A program made the position numbers and the translations under genes. From Clostridium thailandense (GTDB lineage: Bacteria; Bacillota; Clostridia; Clostridiales; Clostridiaceae): 64,000 nt of DNA. Where the stretch lies: positions 1-64,000 of the forward strand of contig NZ_JAEEGC010000014.1 of assembly GCF_019207025.1 (NCBI RefSeq). The letters are read 5' to 3'. Of this stretch, positions 26,851 through 35,112 are shown in pieces; position 1 is the first letter of the stretch, and each line of letters begins with the position of its first letter. The notes beneath the pieces are model-generated. The model worked only from the letters and a program-made list of their open reading frames with translations. It did no database searches and was not told where the DNA came from.

Positions 26851-26985
26851 TTAAAAAACAAAATAGTCAAGCATTTTTAGGCAATATTGATCCTCTTTTG
26901 GATTGTTTTTTTCAACTTTTTTTGGAGTTTCTTCTTCATTATTTGATATAGTAATATTTTGAATTTTTTCAATAGTAGCATTCAT
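26851..26985 (-). CDS. Small ORF, 44-aa peptide, function unknown
   Basis: On the minus strand an ATG (26985-26983) lies 6 bases after a perfect AAGGAGGA (26999-26992). It opens a 44-codon frame ending at TAA (26853-26851). The peptide begins MNATIEKIQNITISNNEEET and ends CLKMLDYFVF. The centre is Lys/Glu/Asn-rich, there is a single Cys at position 35, and the C-terminus is aromatic and hydrophobic. There is no signal peptide. The strong ribosome binding site, the terminator just behind it and the folded-looking leader make it a plausible gene. It is the only minus-strand gene I support in the window. I recognise no family. Confidence 0.55.
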   Translation of the reverse strand: MNATIEKIQNITISNNEEETPKKVEKNNPKEDQYCLKMLDYFVF

Positions 26986-27020
26986 GATAAATCCTCCTTA
27001 ATGTTTATATGGTTAACTTT

Positions 27021-27120
27021 CATATTTAGAGGATCTATCCGAAAGATTCATCTTTTTTATGAAGCCTTCGCAAATCAATATAAAAGATCAGTTCGTAGCG
27101 CCTCATAAGGCTCTACCCCC
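27021..27120 (-). ncRNA. Candidate structured leader RNA of the 44-aa ORF
   Basis: Read on the minus strand from 27120, UAGAG (27115-27111) can pair with CUCUA (27031-27027). Inside, GUAG..GCC (27116-27109) pairs with GGC..CUAC (27102-27095) around UUAUGA, competing with the first stem. GAUC (27089-27086) pairs with GAUC (27035-27032). A longer arm GCGAAGG..UUCAU pairs with AUGAA..CUUUCG around AAAAAAG. A TATAAT (minus strand, 27169-27164) could start the transcript. I do not recognise a known riboswitch class. The region 27171-27455 on to the next gene is AT-rich, with nothing further that I can support. Confidence 0.4.
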
Positions 27121-27455
27121 TTTTCTATTACTGTACTATCAACAATAATTTATATTTAAATTAATTATATAGTAACACATATATAGATTATTCACAAATA
27201 AGCTCTATAGTCCAAAAGTAAATTAAAATTGAAAAAAAATGTAATAATAATGATTAACTTTATTTATAATATGTTTTCCTGTATTTATCGCAAAGTTAAT
27301 CACTTTTCCAATCGATATATAAAAAATTTAATTAAAAATGGAACTTAAAAAATTATATTTAATAAATAAAATAATTTTAATAAATTTATTATAAATTCTA
27401 TAGTAATTAATATATATTTATGCTAAAATAACTTTGAATTAGGGGGGATTGATAA

Positions 27456-28721
27456 GTGAGTATATTTAAGGAAATAATCCAAGATACCTCTCGTATCCTG
27501 ACATATGTAGTTTATGTTATAACCATATATTATTTATTTGTATCATTATTTGGCATATATAGAAAAGATGACAATAAAGAGATTAATCCTAAAAAGAGTT
27601 TTGCATTAATAGTGGCTGCACATAATGAGGAAGTTGTTATTGGAGACATCGTTGAAAGTCTGAAAAGAATTGATTATCCCAAAAATTTATATGATATCTT
27701 TGTAATTGCAGATAACTGTAAAGATAAAACAGCACAAAAAGCTCGAGAAAAAGGAGCTATCGTATATGAAAGAACAAATAAAGATAAAAAAGGTAAAGGT
27801 TACGCATTGGAGTGGATGTTTGATAAAATATTCAAAATGGATAAAAAGTATGATTCTGTTGCAATATTCGATGCAGACAATTTAGTTCACAGAGATTTTT
27901 TAAAGGAAATGAATAAAAAACTTTGTGAAGGATATAAAGTTGTTCAAGGGTATTTGGATAGTAAAAATCCAGAAGATACATGGATTACTGGGAGTTATTC
28001 TATATCATTTTGGACTAGCAATAGAATATTTCAGCTAGCTAGAAGTAATATGGGATTATCTAGCCAGTTAGGCGGTACAGGGTTCTGTATTGATACGGAA
28101 ATACTTAAAAAATTAGGATGGGGTGCTACATGTTTAACTGAGGACTTAGAATTCAGTTGTAAAATAGTACTTAATGGATATAAGGTTGGTTGGGCGCATA
28201 ATGCCATAATATATGATGAAAAACCACTATCTCTTATTCAATCTTGGAGACAGAGAAAGAGATGGATGCAGGGCTTCGCAGATGTAGCAAGTAGATATTT
28301 CTTTAAACTGCTTAAAAAATCAATAACTACAGCTAGCTTTACTGCACTAGATTGCGCATTATACAGTATACAGCCTATAGTAGCAATTTTGCTTGGTATA
28401 TCTGCTATGATTGGCAGTTATAATTATTTTATGAAAATGCTTAATTTAATAAATTCAGGAATTCTTTTTAGTGATATTGATATGATCAAAATTATTGTAA
28501 TATTATATTCAATATTTCAGTTTATATATACACCAATGATATTAGTATTAGAGAAAAAACTTAACTTCAAAATTTTTTGCTATTACCTCATATACCCCAT
28601 TTATGCTATTACATGGTTTCCTATTTCTATTCAGGGAATTATAGATAGAAACAAGAAAGAATGGAATCACACTTTACATACTAGAAGTATACAAATCAAT
28701 GATTTAGAAAAAGCAAATTAA
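27456..28721 (+). CDS. Membrane glycosyltransferase, family 2 (processive type)
   Basis: The GTG start follows TAGGGGGGATT. The 421-aa protein has one N-terminal membrane segment (about 15-35) and a cytoplasmic GT-A domain. That domain has VAAHNEEVVIGDIVESL, DNCKDKT, a DAD metal site (139-141), TED (228-230) as likely base, and QRKRW (266-270), the QxxRW signature of processive polysaccharide synthases. Two or three membrane segments follow (about 290-320, 340-370, 385-405). It probably extends an extracellular or wall polysaccharide from a UDP-sugar; the sugar cannot be read. It lies between pilT and ftsA with its own terminator. Confidence 0.88.
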   Translation: MSIFKEIIQDTSRILTYVVYVITIYYLFVSLFGIYRKDDNKEINPKKSFALIVAAHNEEVVIGDIVESLKRIDYPKNLYDIFVIADNCKDKTAQKAREKGAIVYERTNKDKKGKGYALEWMFDKIFKMDKKYDSVAIFDADNLVHRDFLKEMNKKLCEGYKVVQGYLDSKNPEDTWITGSYSISFWTSNRIFQLARSNMGLSSQLGGTGFCIDTEILKKLGWGATCLTEDLEFSCKIVLNGYKVGWAHNAIIYDEKPLSLIQSWRQRKRWMQGFADVASRYFFKLLKKSITTASFTALDCALYSIQPIVAILLGISAMIGSYNYFMKMLNLINSGILFSDIDMIKIIVILYSIFQFIYTPMILVLEKKLNFKIFCYYLIYPIYAITWFPISIQGIIDRNKKEWNHTLHTRSIQINDLEKAN

Positions 28722-28725
28722 TATT

Positions 28726-28754
28726 AAAAGGAAGGATTTACAATCCTTCCTTTT
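28726..28754 (+). terminator. Terminator after the glycosyltransferase
   Basis: AAAAGGAAGGATT and AATCCTTCCTTTT form a 13-bp perfect stem around a 3-base loop. Confidence 0.9.
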
Positions 28755-28795
28755 ACAATTACTTGAAGACAATGATGCATATTATTTAACTATAT

Positions 28796-28823
28796 TTGAG
28801 ATTTTATTAAAATATGATAAAAT
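28796..28823 (+). promoter_or_regulatory. Candidate promoter of ftsA-ftsZ
   Basis: TTGAGA (28796-28801), a 16-bp spacer and TAAAAT (28818-28823) lie about 70 bp before ftsA. Confidence 0.5.
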
Positions 28824-28895
28824 ATAAGAGGAAAAATAGATTTTCTGTTGAATATATACTTTGATGGTTCTCTAGCAAGGGGGGAAAGAGGCTTA

Positions 28896-30161
28896 ATGAA
28901 TGAATATATAATTGGAATAGACATTGGATCATCAAAAATATGTGCTGCTGCTGGGAAAGCAGATAGATACGGCAGAATACAGATAATGGGAATAACATCG
29001 GCAAACTGTAGCGGAGTAAAAAAAGGAATTGTCGTTGATATAGATAGTACTTCTGAAGCTATAAAGAAGTGTATTGATTCATTGGAGAGAATGGTTGATA
29101 CTAAAATTAAAGAAGCTTACGTATGTATTCCAGGAGGAATGTGTGAACTGATCTGGAATAAAGGTGTTGTAGCTGTTGGCTCAGAAGATAGAGAAATAAG
29201 AGAGAACGATGTGAAAAGAGTTTTGAAAGCATCTAAAATAATTACAATTCCATCCGATAAAGAAATTGTAGGTGTAATACCCCAGCAGTATATAATAGAT
29301 GGTTATGATAAGATTAAAGAACCAATAGGTATGAGTGGTTTAAGATTAGAAGTAGATGCCCAAATTATATTAGCCCCAAGTACTGTAGTTAACAATCTTT
29401 TAAAAAGCATAAGCAAGGCTGGAGTTAAACTTTTAGGTATGGTATTTCAACCTTTAGCTATAGCTGAAGTTGCACTAAAGGAGGAAGAAACTCAAAGAGG
29501 TGTTGCAGTTGTAGATGTAGGTGAACAATCTATTGATATTTATATCTATGAAGGTGGTAATTTAGCAAGCATTGATACGATATCATTAGGTGGAAATGCA
29601 ATAACCAACGATATTTCCTTATGTTTAAAACTTCCTTTTTCAGAGGCTGAAAAGTTGAAAATAAAGTATGGAAGCGTTGGAGAGGAACTATCTGGTTGTG
29701 ATTCACCTATAGAAGTTAATGTTGACTATAATGATAAAGTAAATGTAGATTATTTTATGCTTAAGCAAATAATAGAAGCTAGAGTGGAGGAGTTGTTATA
29801 TCTTATAGATCAAAAAATGAAGTGCAGTAGCTTTTATGAAAAAGTCTCAGGTATAGTTTTGGTTGGAGGTGGACTAGCTTTAATTAAGGGTATTGAAGAA
29901 TTAAGTAAAAGTATCTTAAAAAAACCTGTTAGAATAGGTGCGCCTGAATATATTGGAGCAGCTAGCCCTTTATATACAGCAGCAGTTGGTGTGGTTAAAG
30001 ATGCTATAGATTCTATAAAAGATAAGTCGGTAATGATTGATACAAGAAAAGAAAATGAGAACAATGATAGAGAATGGACTCTAAAGCAAGATCAAAAAGA
30101 ATCGGGAAATAATAGTGGAATTATATCAAAAATAAAAGAGTTTTTTACAGATTTTTTCTAA
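28896..30161 (+). CDS. ftsA: Cell division protein FtsA
   Basis: FtsA is the actin-like protein that tethers FtsZ to the membrane. The ATG at 28896 is preferred because AAGGGGGGAAAGAGG precedes it; an in-frame TTG at 28848 would add 16 unconserved residues. The 421-aa product shows the phosphate-1 loop IGIDIGSSKICA, the SHS2/1C region with VCIPGGMCEL, phosphate-2 VAVVDVGEQSIDIYIYEGG, the adenosine loop GIVLVGGGLALIKG and a C-terminal amphipathic helix (SKIKEFFTDFF) that serves as membrane anchor. ftsZ begins 16 bp downstream. Confidence 0.94.
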   Translation: MNEYIIGIDIGSSKICAAAGKADRYGRIQIMGITSANCSGVKKGIVVDIDSTSEAIKKCIDSLERMVDTKIKEAYVCIPGGMCELIWNKGVVAVGSEDREIRENDVKRVLKASKIITIPSDKEIVGVIPQQYIIDGYDKIKEPIGMSGLRLEVDAQIILAPSTVVNNLLKSISKAGVKLLGMVFQPLAIAEVALKEEETQRGVAVVDVGEQSIDIYIYEGGNLASIDTISLGGNAITNDISLCLKLPFSEAEKLKIKYGSVGEELSGCDSPIEVNVDYNDKVNVDYFMLKQIIEARVEELLYLIDQKMKCSSFYEKVSGIVLVGGGLALIKGIEELSKSILKKPVRIGAPEYIGAASPLYTAAVGVVKDAIDSIKDKSVMIDTRKENENNDREWTLKQDQKESGNNSGIISKIKEFFTDFF

Positions 30162-30177
30162 ATAGGGAGGTAGTATT

Positions 30178-31296
30178 GTGCTAGATTTTGATGTTGATGT
30201 TCAGCAATTTGCTAACATTAAAGTAATAGGCTGCGGTGGTGGCGGAAATAATGCTGTTAACAGAATGATAAAAGAAGGTTTAAAAAATGTAGAATTTATA
30301 TCCGTAAACACAGATAAGCAGGCTTTAATGCTTTCTCAGGCATCACAAAAAATACAAATTGGAGACAAACTTACTAAAGGGCTAGGTGCAGGGGCCAACC
30401 CTGAAATTGGCCAAAAAGCAGCAGATGAGAGTAAAGATGAAATTTCTCAGGCAATAAAAGGCGCCGACATGGTGTTTATTACTGCTGGAATGGGAGGCGG
30501 AACAGGTACTGGTGCAGCTCCTGTAATTGCAGAAATAGCCAAATCCATGGGAATATTAACGGTTGGTGTAGTAACTAAACCTTTTCCTTTTGAAGGAAGA
30601 AAAAGAATGCTCCATGCAGAAATGGGTATTAAAAATCTAAAAGATAGAGTAGACACCTTGGTAACTATCCCGAATGAAAGGTTATTAAGTATAGTTGATA
30701 AGAAAACAACTTTAATGGAATCATTTAAATATGCTGATGATGTTTTAAGACAAGGTGTTCAAGGTATATCAGATTTGATAACAATACCGGGTCTTGTAAA
30801 TCTTGACTTTGCTGATGTTAGAACTATTATGATAGATAAAGGCCTTGCACATATGGGCGTGGGAAGTGGTAAAGGAGATAATAGGGCACAAGAAGCGGCT
30901 AAGCAAGCTATATCCAGCCCGTTGTTGGAAACTTCTATAGTGGGAGCAACTGGAGTACTTTTAAATATAACTGGAGGACCGGATTTAGGGCTTTTAGAAA
31001 TAAACGAAGCAGCTGAAATAGTTCAAGAAGCTGCTGATCCAGATGCAAACATAATATTTGGAGCAGTAATAGATGAAAACATCAAAGATGAGATAAGAAT
31101 TACTGTAATTGCTACAGGTTTTGAAACTGAAAGAATTCAGCAAAAAAATGAACCAACTGCCAATGCAAATGTGCCTCAATCACAGCCAAATACACATGTA
31201 AATAATAAAGATGAGGCTGCAGCAACTTTAGAATATAAAGGTTATGATGAAAATAATTTAGAGATACCAGCATTTTTAAGAAGACAAAAAAAATAG
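30178..31296 (+). CDS. ftsZ: Cell division GTPase FtsZ
   Basis: FtsZ polymerises into the Z ring. The 372-aa protein starts at GTG behind GGGAGGTAGTATT. Visible are [16 protein letters not shown], the tubulin signature GGGTGTG (106-112) and [15 protein letters not shown]7-loop residues are in [13 protein letters not shown], and the Asn/Gln-rich linker ends in the conserved C-terminal peptide [12 protein letters not shown], which binds FtsA and others. All functional segments are intact. A terminator separates it from spoIIGA. Confidence 0.97.
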   Translation: MLDFDVDVQQFANIKVIGCGGGGNNAVNRMIKEGLKNVEFISVNTDKQALMLSQASQKIQIGDKLTKGLGAGANPEIGQKAADESKDEISQAIKGADMVFITAGMGGGTGTGAAPVIAEIAKSMGILTVGVVTKPFPFEGRKRMLHAEMGIKNLKDRVDTLVTIPNERLLSIVDKKTTLMESFKYADDVLRQGVQGISDLITIPGLVNLDFADVRTIMIDKGLAHMGVGSGKGDNRAQEAAKQAISSPLLETSIVGATGVLLNITGGPDLGLLEINEAAEIVQEAADPDANIIFGAVIDENIKDEIRITVIATGFETERIQQKNEPTANANVPQSQPNTHVNNKDEAAATLEYKGYDENNLEIPAFLRRQKK

Positions 31297-31307
31297 ACTT
31301 TGAAAGT

Positions 31308-31350
31308 AAAACCGTTTATAACTGATTAGTTATAAACGGTTTTATTTTTA
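31308..31350 (+). terminator. Terminator after ftsZ
   Basis: AAAACCGTTTATAACT (31308-31323) pairs perfectly with AGTTATAAACGGTTTT (31328-31343) around GATT, followed by ATTTTTA. Confidence 0.93.
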
Positions 31351-31408
31351 TAGTTTATAATAATATTGACGCATTATGGGAAATAAAAAAAAAAATTCTT
31401 ATTAAAAA

Positions 31409-31441
31409 CTGACAAAATTTTGAAAAAAATAGTTATATAAT
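31409..31441 (+). promoter_or_regulatory. Probable spoIIGA promoter with long spacer
   Basis: CTGACA (31409-31414) and a perfect TATAAT (31436-31441) are separated by 21 bp. The Bacillus spoIIG promoter likewise has an over-long spacer and is activated by Spo0A. TTGTCA on the minus strand across the -35, and ATTTTGAA just after it, are weak matches to half of a 0A box. Confidence 0.5.
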
Positions 31442-31485
31442 AAGAGTAAATAATTGTAAAAGGACGGTGGAGGTGAGCTCAGTAC

Positions 31486-32286
31486 TTGATTGTATATTTA
31501 GATGTTTTACTTTTTGAAAACTTAATAGTTAATTTATTCCTACTACATCTAACAGCACGTACAATAAGAATAAGGGTAAAATTTAGGTATATGTTATTGG
31601 CTGCAATATTGGGAAGTATATATGTTTTGACGCTAATTTACCCGACTTTAGCTGTTTTTTCTATAACACCATTTAAAATTATTGCTGCATTGATAATAGT
31701 ATTTATTACTTTTAGAAAAATGAATATTTTATTTAATGTTAAAGTGCTTTGCATTTTCATTTTATATTCTATGGTTCTAGCAGGTATATGCATTTTCATT
31801 CAATTTAATCAAGGATCTGATATAGGATATTCAGTTATTATAAATTTTTCTTATAAAAAACTTATGATTTCTTTAATGATAATATATATGCTAATTGAAA
31901 GGATAATAGTTTATATTAAAGAAAGAAAAATTATAAAGAATTTAATTTATAGTGTAGAGATTATATTAGATGACTCAAATAAAAATGTTAAGGCGTTCTT
32001 AGATACTGGAAATGAATTGAGAGAGCCAGCTACTAATTTGCCTGTCATTATAGTTGAAAAATCTGTATTTTATGATGTTGATTTAAATAGTTATGATAAG
32101 TTTTACATTCCCTATAAGGTAGTAGATGGACAAGGAGGAAACCTCCAAGGTTTTAAACCGCAATGTGTAAAAATTAAGGAGGGAAAAGAAACAGTGGACA
32201 AGGAAGTTATAATTGCTTTTTGTGAAAATAAGTTGAGTGAAATTAATGAGTATCAGGCACTTTTATCAAGAGGAGTTATTATGTAG
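31486..32286 (+). CDS. spoIIGA: Sigma-E processing aspartic peptidase SpoIIGA
   Basis: SpoIIGA is the mother-cell membrane protease that cleaves pro-SigE. The TTG start at 31486 lies 9 bp after GGAGGTGA. The 266-aa protein has five hydrophobic segments in the first ~145 residues (about 5-22, 35-55, 58-78, 86-106, 126-145). A soluble protease domain follows, with the catalytic Asp173 in AFLDTGNELREP. It lies directly before sigE, its substrate's gene, as in Bacillus and other clostridia. A terminator and likely own promoter separate it from ftsZ. Confidence 0.93.
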   Translation: MIVYLDVLLFENLIVNLFLLHLTARTIRIRVKFRYMLLAAILGSIYVLTLIYPTLAVFSITPFKIIAALIIVFITFRKMNILFNVKVLCIFILYSMVLAGICIFIQFNQGSDIGYSVIINFSYKKLMISLMIIYMLIERIIVYIKERKIIKNLIYSVEIILDDSNKNVKAFLDTGNELREPATNLPVIIVEKSVFYDVDLNSYDKFYIPYKVVDGQGGNLQGFKPQCVKIKEGKETVDKEVIIAFCENKLSEINEYQALLSRGVIM

Positions 32287-32314
32287 AATAAAATAATTGT
32301 TTTGGAGGATAGTT

Positions 32315-33022
32315 ATGATAAAGTTAAAAGTATTACTAAATAGAATACTTACAAAATTTAAATTTTTTATAAAGAGTGTTTATTATATAGGAGGTAGTGA
32401 TGTTCTTCCTCCACCTCTTAGTAAAAAAGAAGAGGATGACTTAGTTGCAAGATTAGTGAATGGAGATGAGAGTGTAAGATCTACACTCATAGAAAGAAAT
32501 TTGAGACTTGTAGTATATATAGCAAGAAAATTTGAGAATACGGGAGTTAATGTTGAGGACCTTGTATCAGTGGGAACAATAGGACTTATAAAGGCTGTCA
32601 ATACTTTTGATCCTGATAAAAAAATAAAATTAGCTACATATGCATCGAGGTGTATTGAAAATGAAATACTTATGTATTTAAGAAGGAATAGCAAGGTTAA
32701 AGCGGAAATATCATTTTACGAACCGCTAAATATAGATTGGGATGGAAATGAGTTGCTGTTATCAGATATTTTGGGAACGGAAAATGATGTAGTATACAAT
32801 TTAATAGAAGATGAAGTGGATAAGCAGCTTTTAATGGTAGCCATGAAAAAGCTAAGTGAAAGGGAAAAAGAAATAGTAAATTTAAGATTTGGATTAAATG
32901 GTCAGGGTGAAAAAACTCAAAAGGAAGTTGCAGATATACTTGGAATCTCACAATCGTATATTTCTAGATTAGAGAAAAGAATAATAAAAAGATTAAAGAA
33001 AGAAATAAATAAAATGTTGTAA
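32315..33022 (+). CDS. sigE: Sporulation sigma factor SigE (pro-sigma-E)
   Basis: The ATG at 32315 follows GGAGGATAG; an in-frame TTG at 32297 is upstream of that site and unlikely. The 235-aa protein carries a basic, hydrophobic pro-sequence ([20 protein letters not shown]) before [15 protein letters not shown], the segment around the SpoIIGA cleavage site in Bacillus. Region 2 ([56 protein letters not shown]) and region 4 ([33 protein letters not shown]) are complete. It directs early mother-cell transcription. Confidence 0.96.
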   Translation: MIKLKVLLNRILTKFKFFIKSVYYIGGSDVLPPPLSKKEEDDLVARLVNGDESVRSTLIERNLRLVVYIARKFENTGVNVEDLVSVGTIGLIKAVNTFDPDKKIKLATYASRCIENEILMYLRRNSKVKAEISFYEPLNIDWDGNELLLSDILGTENDVVYNLIEDEVDKQLLMVAMKKLSEREKEIVNLRFGLNGQGEKTQKEVADILGISQSYISRLEKRIIKRLKKEINKML

Positions 33023-33097
33023 GGTTGTCTTTAGTATAAAAATTGGCTTCTTAGTAAATAATTAAAATGCGAATATTCTAAAGGGGCTGATAACTTT

Positions 33098-33871
33098 ATG
33101 ATAATTAATAAAGTTGAAATTTGTGGTGTAAATACAGCAAAACTTCCAGTTTTGAAAGAAAATGAAATGAGAAGACTATTATTTAAAATGAAGGACGGAG
33201 ATGACGATTCAAGAGAAAAATTCATTAAAGGCAATTTAAGATTAGTACTAAGTGTTATCCAGAGATTTAACAACAGAGGAGAAAATGTTGATGATTTATT
33301 TCAAGTAGGTTGTATTGGTTTAATTAAGGCAATTGATAACTTTGATTTAAATCAAAATGTTAAATTTTCTACCTATGCGGTTCCGATGATTATTGGTGAA
33401 ATAAGGAGATATTTAAGAGATAATAACTCAATAAGAGTAAGTAGATCTTTAAGAGATATTGCTTACAGAGCACTACAAGTAAGAGATAAACTAATAGGTG
33501 AAAATAATAAAGAGCCTACAATATCACAAATAGCAAAGGAATTAAAGGTACCAAGAGAAGAGGTGGTTTTTGCACTAGATGCTATACAAGATCCAGTATC
33601 ACTTTTTGAACCTATATACCATGATGGTGGAGATGCTATTTATGTAATGGATCAAATAAGTGACACTAAAAATTTAGATGATAGTTGGCTAGAGAATATA
33701 GCTATTAAGGAAGCAATGAAAAAGTTAAATGACAGAGAGAAGCTTATACTTAACTTAAGATTTTTTGATGGCAGAACACAAATGGAGGTTGCTGACGAAA
33801 TAGGAATATCACAAGCACAAGTATCAAGACTTGAGAAAACTGCATTAAGACATATGAGAAAGTATGTTTAA
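33098..33871 (+). CDS. sigG: Forespore sigma factor SigG
   Basis: SigG drives late forespore genes. The 257-aa protein starts with the SigG-typical segment INKVEICGVNTAKLPVLKENE, which is involved in anti-sigma interaction. Region 2 (GNLRLVLSVIQRFNNRGENV, DDLFQVGCIGLIKAIDNFDL, KFSTYAVPMIIGEIRRYLRD), region 3 (SRSLRDIAYRALQVRDKLIG, EPTISQIAKELKVPREEVV) and region 4 (LNDREKLILNLRFFDGRTQM, ISQAQVSRLEKTAL) follow. The ATG comes after AAAGGGGCTGATAACTTT. sigE ends 75 bp upstream, the conserved spoIIGA-sigE-sigG order. A terminator follows. Confidence 0.96.
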   Translation: MIINKVEICGVNTAKLPVLKENEMRRLLFKMKDGDDDSREKFIKGNLRLVLSVIQRFNNRGENVDDLFQVGCIGLIKAIDNFDLNQNVKFSTYAVPMIIGEIRRYLRDNNSIRVSRSLRDIAYRALQVRDKLIGENNKEPTISQIAKELKVPREEVVFALDAIQDPVSLFEPIYHDGGDAIYVMDQISDTKNLDDSWLENIAIKEAMKKLNDREKLILNLRFFDGRTQMEVADEIGISQAQVSRLEKTALRHMRKYV

Positions 33872-33910
33872 GGTAAGGAATTATTTAGATTATTTATAAT
33901 CATGTTGTAG

Positions 33911-33952
33911 CTGAGAGCACAGTTTAAACTGTATTCTCAGTTTTATTTTTTT
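33911..33952 (+). terminator. Terminator after sigG
   Basis: CTGAGA..ACAGTTT (from 33911) pairs with AAACTGT..TCTCAG (to 33940), followed by TTTTATTTTTTT. Confidence 0.88.
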
Positions 33953-34012
33953 GTAATGAATACTACTAGGTATACATATATTTAATAAAAAGAGATAATG
34001 GAGGATAATAAT

Positions 34013-34276
34013 ATGCAGGAAGATAAGTCTTTACATTCCTTAGATAACCTAAGAGCTATGGAAATTATAGATATAAATACTGGTGCAAAGTTAGGTTTTA
34101 TAAAAGATTTGAAAATAGACTGTGAAGAAAGTAGAGTTCTATCAATTATTTTACCATCTCGTAGACCATCATGGTTTGGAAAAAGCGACGATATTGAAAT
34201 ACCTTGGAAAAATGTAAAAAAGATAGGGGTAGATGTTGTTTTAGTTGATGGAGATGAGTATATATTAAAAGAATAA
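34013..34276 (+). CDS. ymxH: YlmC/YmxH family sporulation PRC-barrel protein
   Basis: The ATG at 34013 lies 8 bp after GGAGG (34000-34004); the earlier ATG at 33998 overlaps that site. The 87-aa protein is a single PRC-barrel: LRAMEIIDINTGAKLGFIKD, then DLKIDCEESRVLSIILPS, SWFGKSDDIEIPWKNVKKIG and VDVVLVDGDEYIL. It fits the YlmC/YmxH group, which is common in endospore-formers and often lies near sigG in clostridia. Its molecular role is not known. Confidence 0.85.
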   Translation: MQEDKSLHSLDNLRAMEIIDINTGAKLGFIKDLKIDCEESRVLSIILPSRRPSWFGKSDDIEIPWKNVKKIGVDVVLVDGDEYILKE

Positions 34277-34343
34277 AAAATCGTAGTAGAAATTTATAGA
34301 AAAAAGTGTATAATAATTATATGTATATATTACATAGACATTA

Positions 34344-34366
34344 TATAACTATAATATAACTATAAT
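34344..34366 (+). promoter_or_regulatory. Tandem 11-bp repeats and -10 box before nrdR
   Basis: TATAACTATAA occurs twice head to tail (34344-34354 and 34355-34365). Each is followed by a T, so each completes a TATAAT (34350-34355 and 34361-34366). The repeats lie 24 bp before the nrdR start and could be promoter, operator or both. Confidence 0.5.
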
Positions 34367-34389
34367 AAACCAAAAGGACGTGAAGAAAA

Positions 34390-34845
34390 GTGAAATGCCC
34401 TTACTGTGGCTATGGAGAAAGTAAAGTCGTTGACTCTAGATCTGCTGAAGATGATATTTCTATAAGAAGACGAAGAGAATGCTTAAAGTGTAATAAAAGA
34501 TATACAACCTATGAAAAAGTTGAAAATATTCCTATATTAGTAATAAAGAAGAATATGAATAGAGAATATTTTGATAGAGCAAAAATAGTCAGTGGATTAA
34601 TAAAGGCTTGTCAAAAAAGACCGGTATCAAGGCAGCAAATTGAAAGCATAGCAGATGAAATAGAAAAAAAAATCAACAATAAAATGCTTACAGAAGTGAG
34701 CTCAGAGTATATTGGAGAAATGATTATGGAAGCCTTAAAAAGCTTAGACGAAGTAGCTTATGTTAGATTTGCTTCGGTATATAGGCAATTTAAAGATATA
34801 AATACTTTTATGTCAGAAATAAAAAATTTGATTCAAGGTAAATGA
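34390..34845 (+). CDS. nrdR: Transcriptional repressor NrdR
   Basis: NrdR is the ATP/dATP-sensing repressor of ribonucleotide reductase genes. The 151-aa length is standard. The zinc ribbon uses CPYCGYGESKVVDSR and RRECLKCNKRYTTYE (four Cys), followed by the ATP-cone domain starting IPILVIKKNMNREYFDRAKI, with KACQKRPVSRQQIE and SEYIGEMIMEALKSLDEVAYVRFASVYRQF. The GTG start follows AAAAGGACGTGAAGAAAA. No nrd gene is in the window. A small hairpin overlaps the stop codon. Confidence 0.96.
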   Translation: MKCPYCGYGESKVVDSRSAEDDISIRRRRECLKCNKRYTTYEKVENIPILVIKKNMNREYFDRAKIVSGLIKACQKRPVSRQQIESIADEIEKKINNKMLTEVSSEYIGEMIMEALKSLDEVAYVRFASVYRQFKDINTFMSEIKNLIQGK

Positions 34846-34871
34846 TATGTAATTAATTGCATATCATTTTT
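34841..34871 (+). terminator. Terminator overlapping the nrdR stop codon
   Basis: AATGATATG (34841-34849) pairs with CATATCATT (34860-34868), followed by TTTAT. The TGA stop is inside the left arm. Confidence 0.75.
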
Positions 34872-34875
34872 ATAT

Positions 34876-34978
34876 TATAGGGTTCCAAACTGAAAAATTA
34901 ATCTATACTTTCAAATTGCTTAGACAGTTCATCATTTACAATAATGTATAGGTTCATGTTTAAACTTCGAACCCTATA
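34876..34978 (+). ncRNA. Candidate structured RNA upstream of pgeF
   Basis: TATAGGGTTC (34876-34885) is the exact reverse complement of GAACCCTATA (34969-34978). Inside it AATCTATAC (about 34901-34909) can pair with GTATAGGTT (about 34946-34954) with one G-U pair. The two nested stems enclose a loop of about 36 bases. I do not recognise a known class, and nothing but AT-rich sequence separates it from pgeF at 35113. Confidence 0.4.
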
Positions 34979-35112
34979 TAGAAGTATACTTTTGCAAATT
35001 AACAATTGTTAAGAGTAGGTTAATAAGGTTAAAAAGCAACAAGTTTTCATGTTAATATTAATAAAGAATGTTAAAATATAATTAAGATTCTTAAAGTTAT
35101 TAGGAGGATTAA

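Noticed and set aside
26851-26985. AgrD-like autoinducer or bacteriocin precursor for the 44-aa peptide
   Set aside because: No leader/double-Gly site, no amphipathic N-terminal helix plus charged tail as in AgrD, and no processing or export gene nearby.
27021-27120. Lysine riboswitch or c-di-GMP riboswitch for the minus-strand leader
   Set aside because: GUAGAG..GGCGC recalls the start of a lysine riboswitch, and pilT and a glycosyltransferase nearby invite a c-di-GMP idea. The remaining conserved cores of both classes are absent.
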